Positions 4,917 through 5,136 of a stretch of DNA of 5,136 nucleotides are shown in pieces. The notes beneath the pieces are model-generated. The model saw only the letters and a list, made by a program, of their open reading frames with translations. It ran no database searches and was not told where the DNA came from. Each line of letters begins with the position of its first letter. Position 1 is the first letter of the stretch. The stretch comes from CAYRWK01 sp964427965 (GTDB lineage Bacteria; Patescibacteriota; WWE3; UBA101185; UBA10185). Where the stretch lies: positions 1-5,136 of the forward strand of contig CAYRWK010000050.1 of NCBI GenBank assembly GCA_964427965.1, given 5' to 3'. Made by a program: the position numbers and the translations under genes.

Positions 4917-5124
4917 TTTTGTAATTAATTGGGCGTCCAAGAACTTTTTCTAAAGGTGTTACTCTTCCGGCTTTAGAGTCCTTATCGCTCTGAATAAGGT
5001 CTTCTATAAATCCTGGAATCATAAGCATTTCCATGGTCTCTAAAAGTCGTTCATACTCGGTTAACTGAACAACTCTCATGCCATTTTCAATTTTTATAGG
5101 TCTGTTTGGATATATATTTTCCAT
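4864..5124 (-). CDS. Phd/YefM-like antitoxin with a short N-terminus
   Basis: This 86-residue protein precedes and overlaps the toxin gene, the usual antitoxin position. Residues about 9-55 read like the second half of Phd/YefM antitoxins: PIKIENGMRVVQLTEYERLLETMEML followed by an acidic helix and SKAGRVTPLEKVLG, the usual region that wraps the toxin. The first approximately 20-25 residues of the Phd/YefM domain, which build the DNA-binding dimer, appear to be missing. This is not caused by the window edge: in frame, upstream of the ATG at 5124, there is a TAG at 5136-5134. The lysine-rich tail (after about residue 64) lies largely in the 53-base overlap with the toxin. The family assignment rests on pattern similarity and gene order. 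Confidence 0.65.
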   Translation of the reverse strand: MENIYPNRPIKIENGMRVVQLTEYERLLETMEMLMIPGFIEDLIQSDKDSKAGRVTPLEKVLGRPINYKNDKSATNHKSQKRSKKA

Positions 5125-5136
5125 GCCAGTAAGCTA

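Overview
The window looks like a piece of a small, AT-rich bacterial genome, most likely a member of the Candidate Phyla Radiation (Patescibacteria). This is inferred from gene style: a Xer recombinase with a C-terminus and insertion of the kind common in that group, an IMP dehydrogenase/GMP reductase barrel without CBS domains, strongly overlapping genes, and few Shine-Dalgarno sequences. TGA, TAA and TAG all serve as stops, so the code is standard. The exact lineage cannot be fixed from sequence alone.

Layout. Positions 1-770 (+) hold the 3' part of a polytopic membrane protein of unknown function, probably cut by the left edge. Positions 771-1685 are a long stretch without a credible gene, unusual next to the tight packing elsewhere. 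It contains four direct copies of a 16-bp iteron-like motif, two DnaA-box-like sites (one perfect), an approximately 85% AT segment, and several inverted repeats, one with the 10-6-10 geometry of a Xer/dif-type site. Positions 1686-2866 (+) form a two-gene unit: a 72-aa protein equal to the isolated GreA N-terminal coiled coil, probably leaderless, overlapping by 4 bases a Xer-type tyrosine recombinase. Positions 2875-5124 (-) form a convergent, overlapping four-gene unit, read right to left: a Phd/YefM-like antitoxin with a short N-terminus, a RelE/ParE-like toxin, RNase HII, and a CBS-less IMPDH/GMP reductase family enzyme.

How it fits together. The minus-strand genes appear to be one transcription unit whose promoter lies beyond the right edge; overlaps of 53 and 41 bases suggest translational coupling of the toxin-antitoxin pair to RNase HII. 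The plus-strand pair couples a putative RNA-polymerase secondary-channel factor to a site-specific recombinase. The 771-1685 region is the most interesting part. Its repeats and DnaA boxes suggest a replication origin or a multi-site regulatory region, but the local GC skew is opposite to that expected at a bidirectional origin, so this remains a hypothesis.
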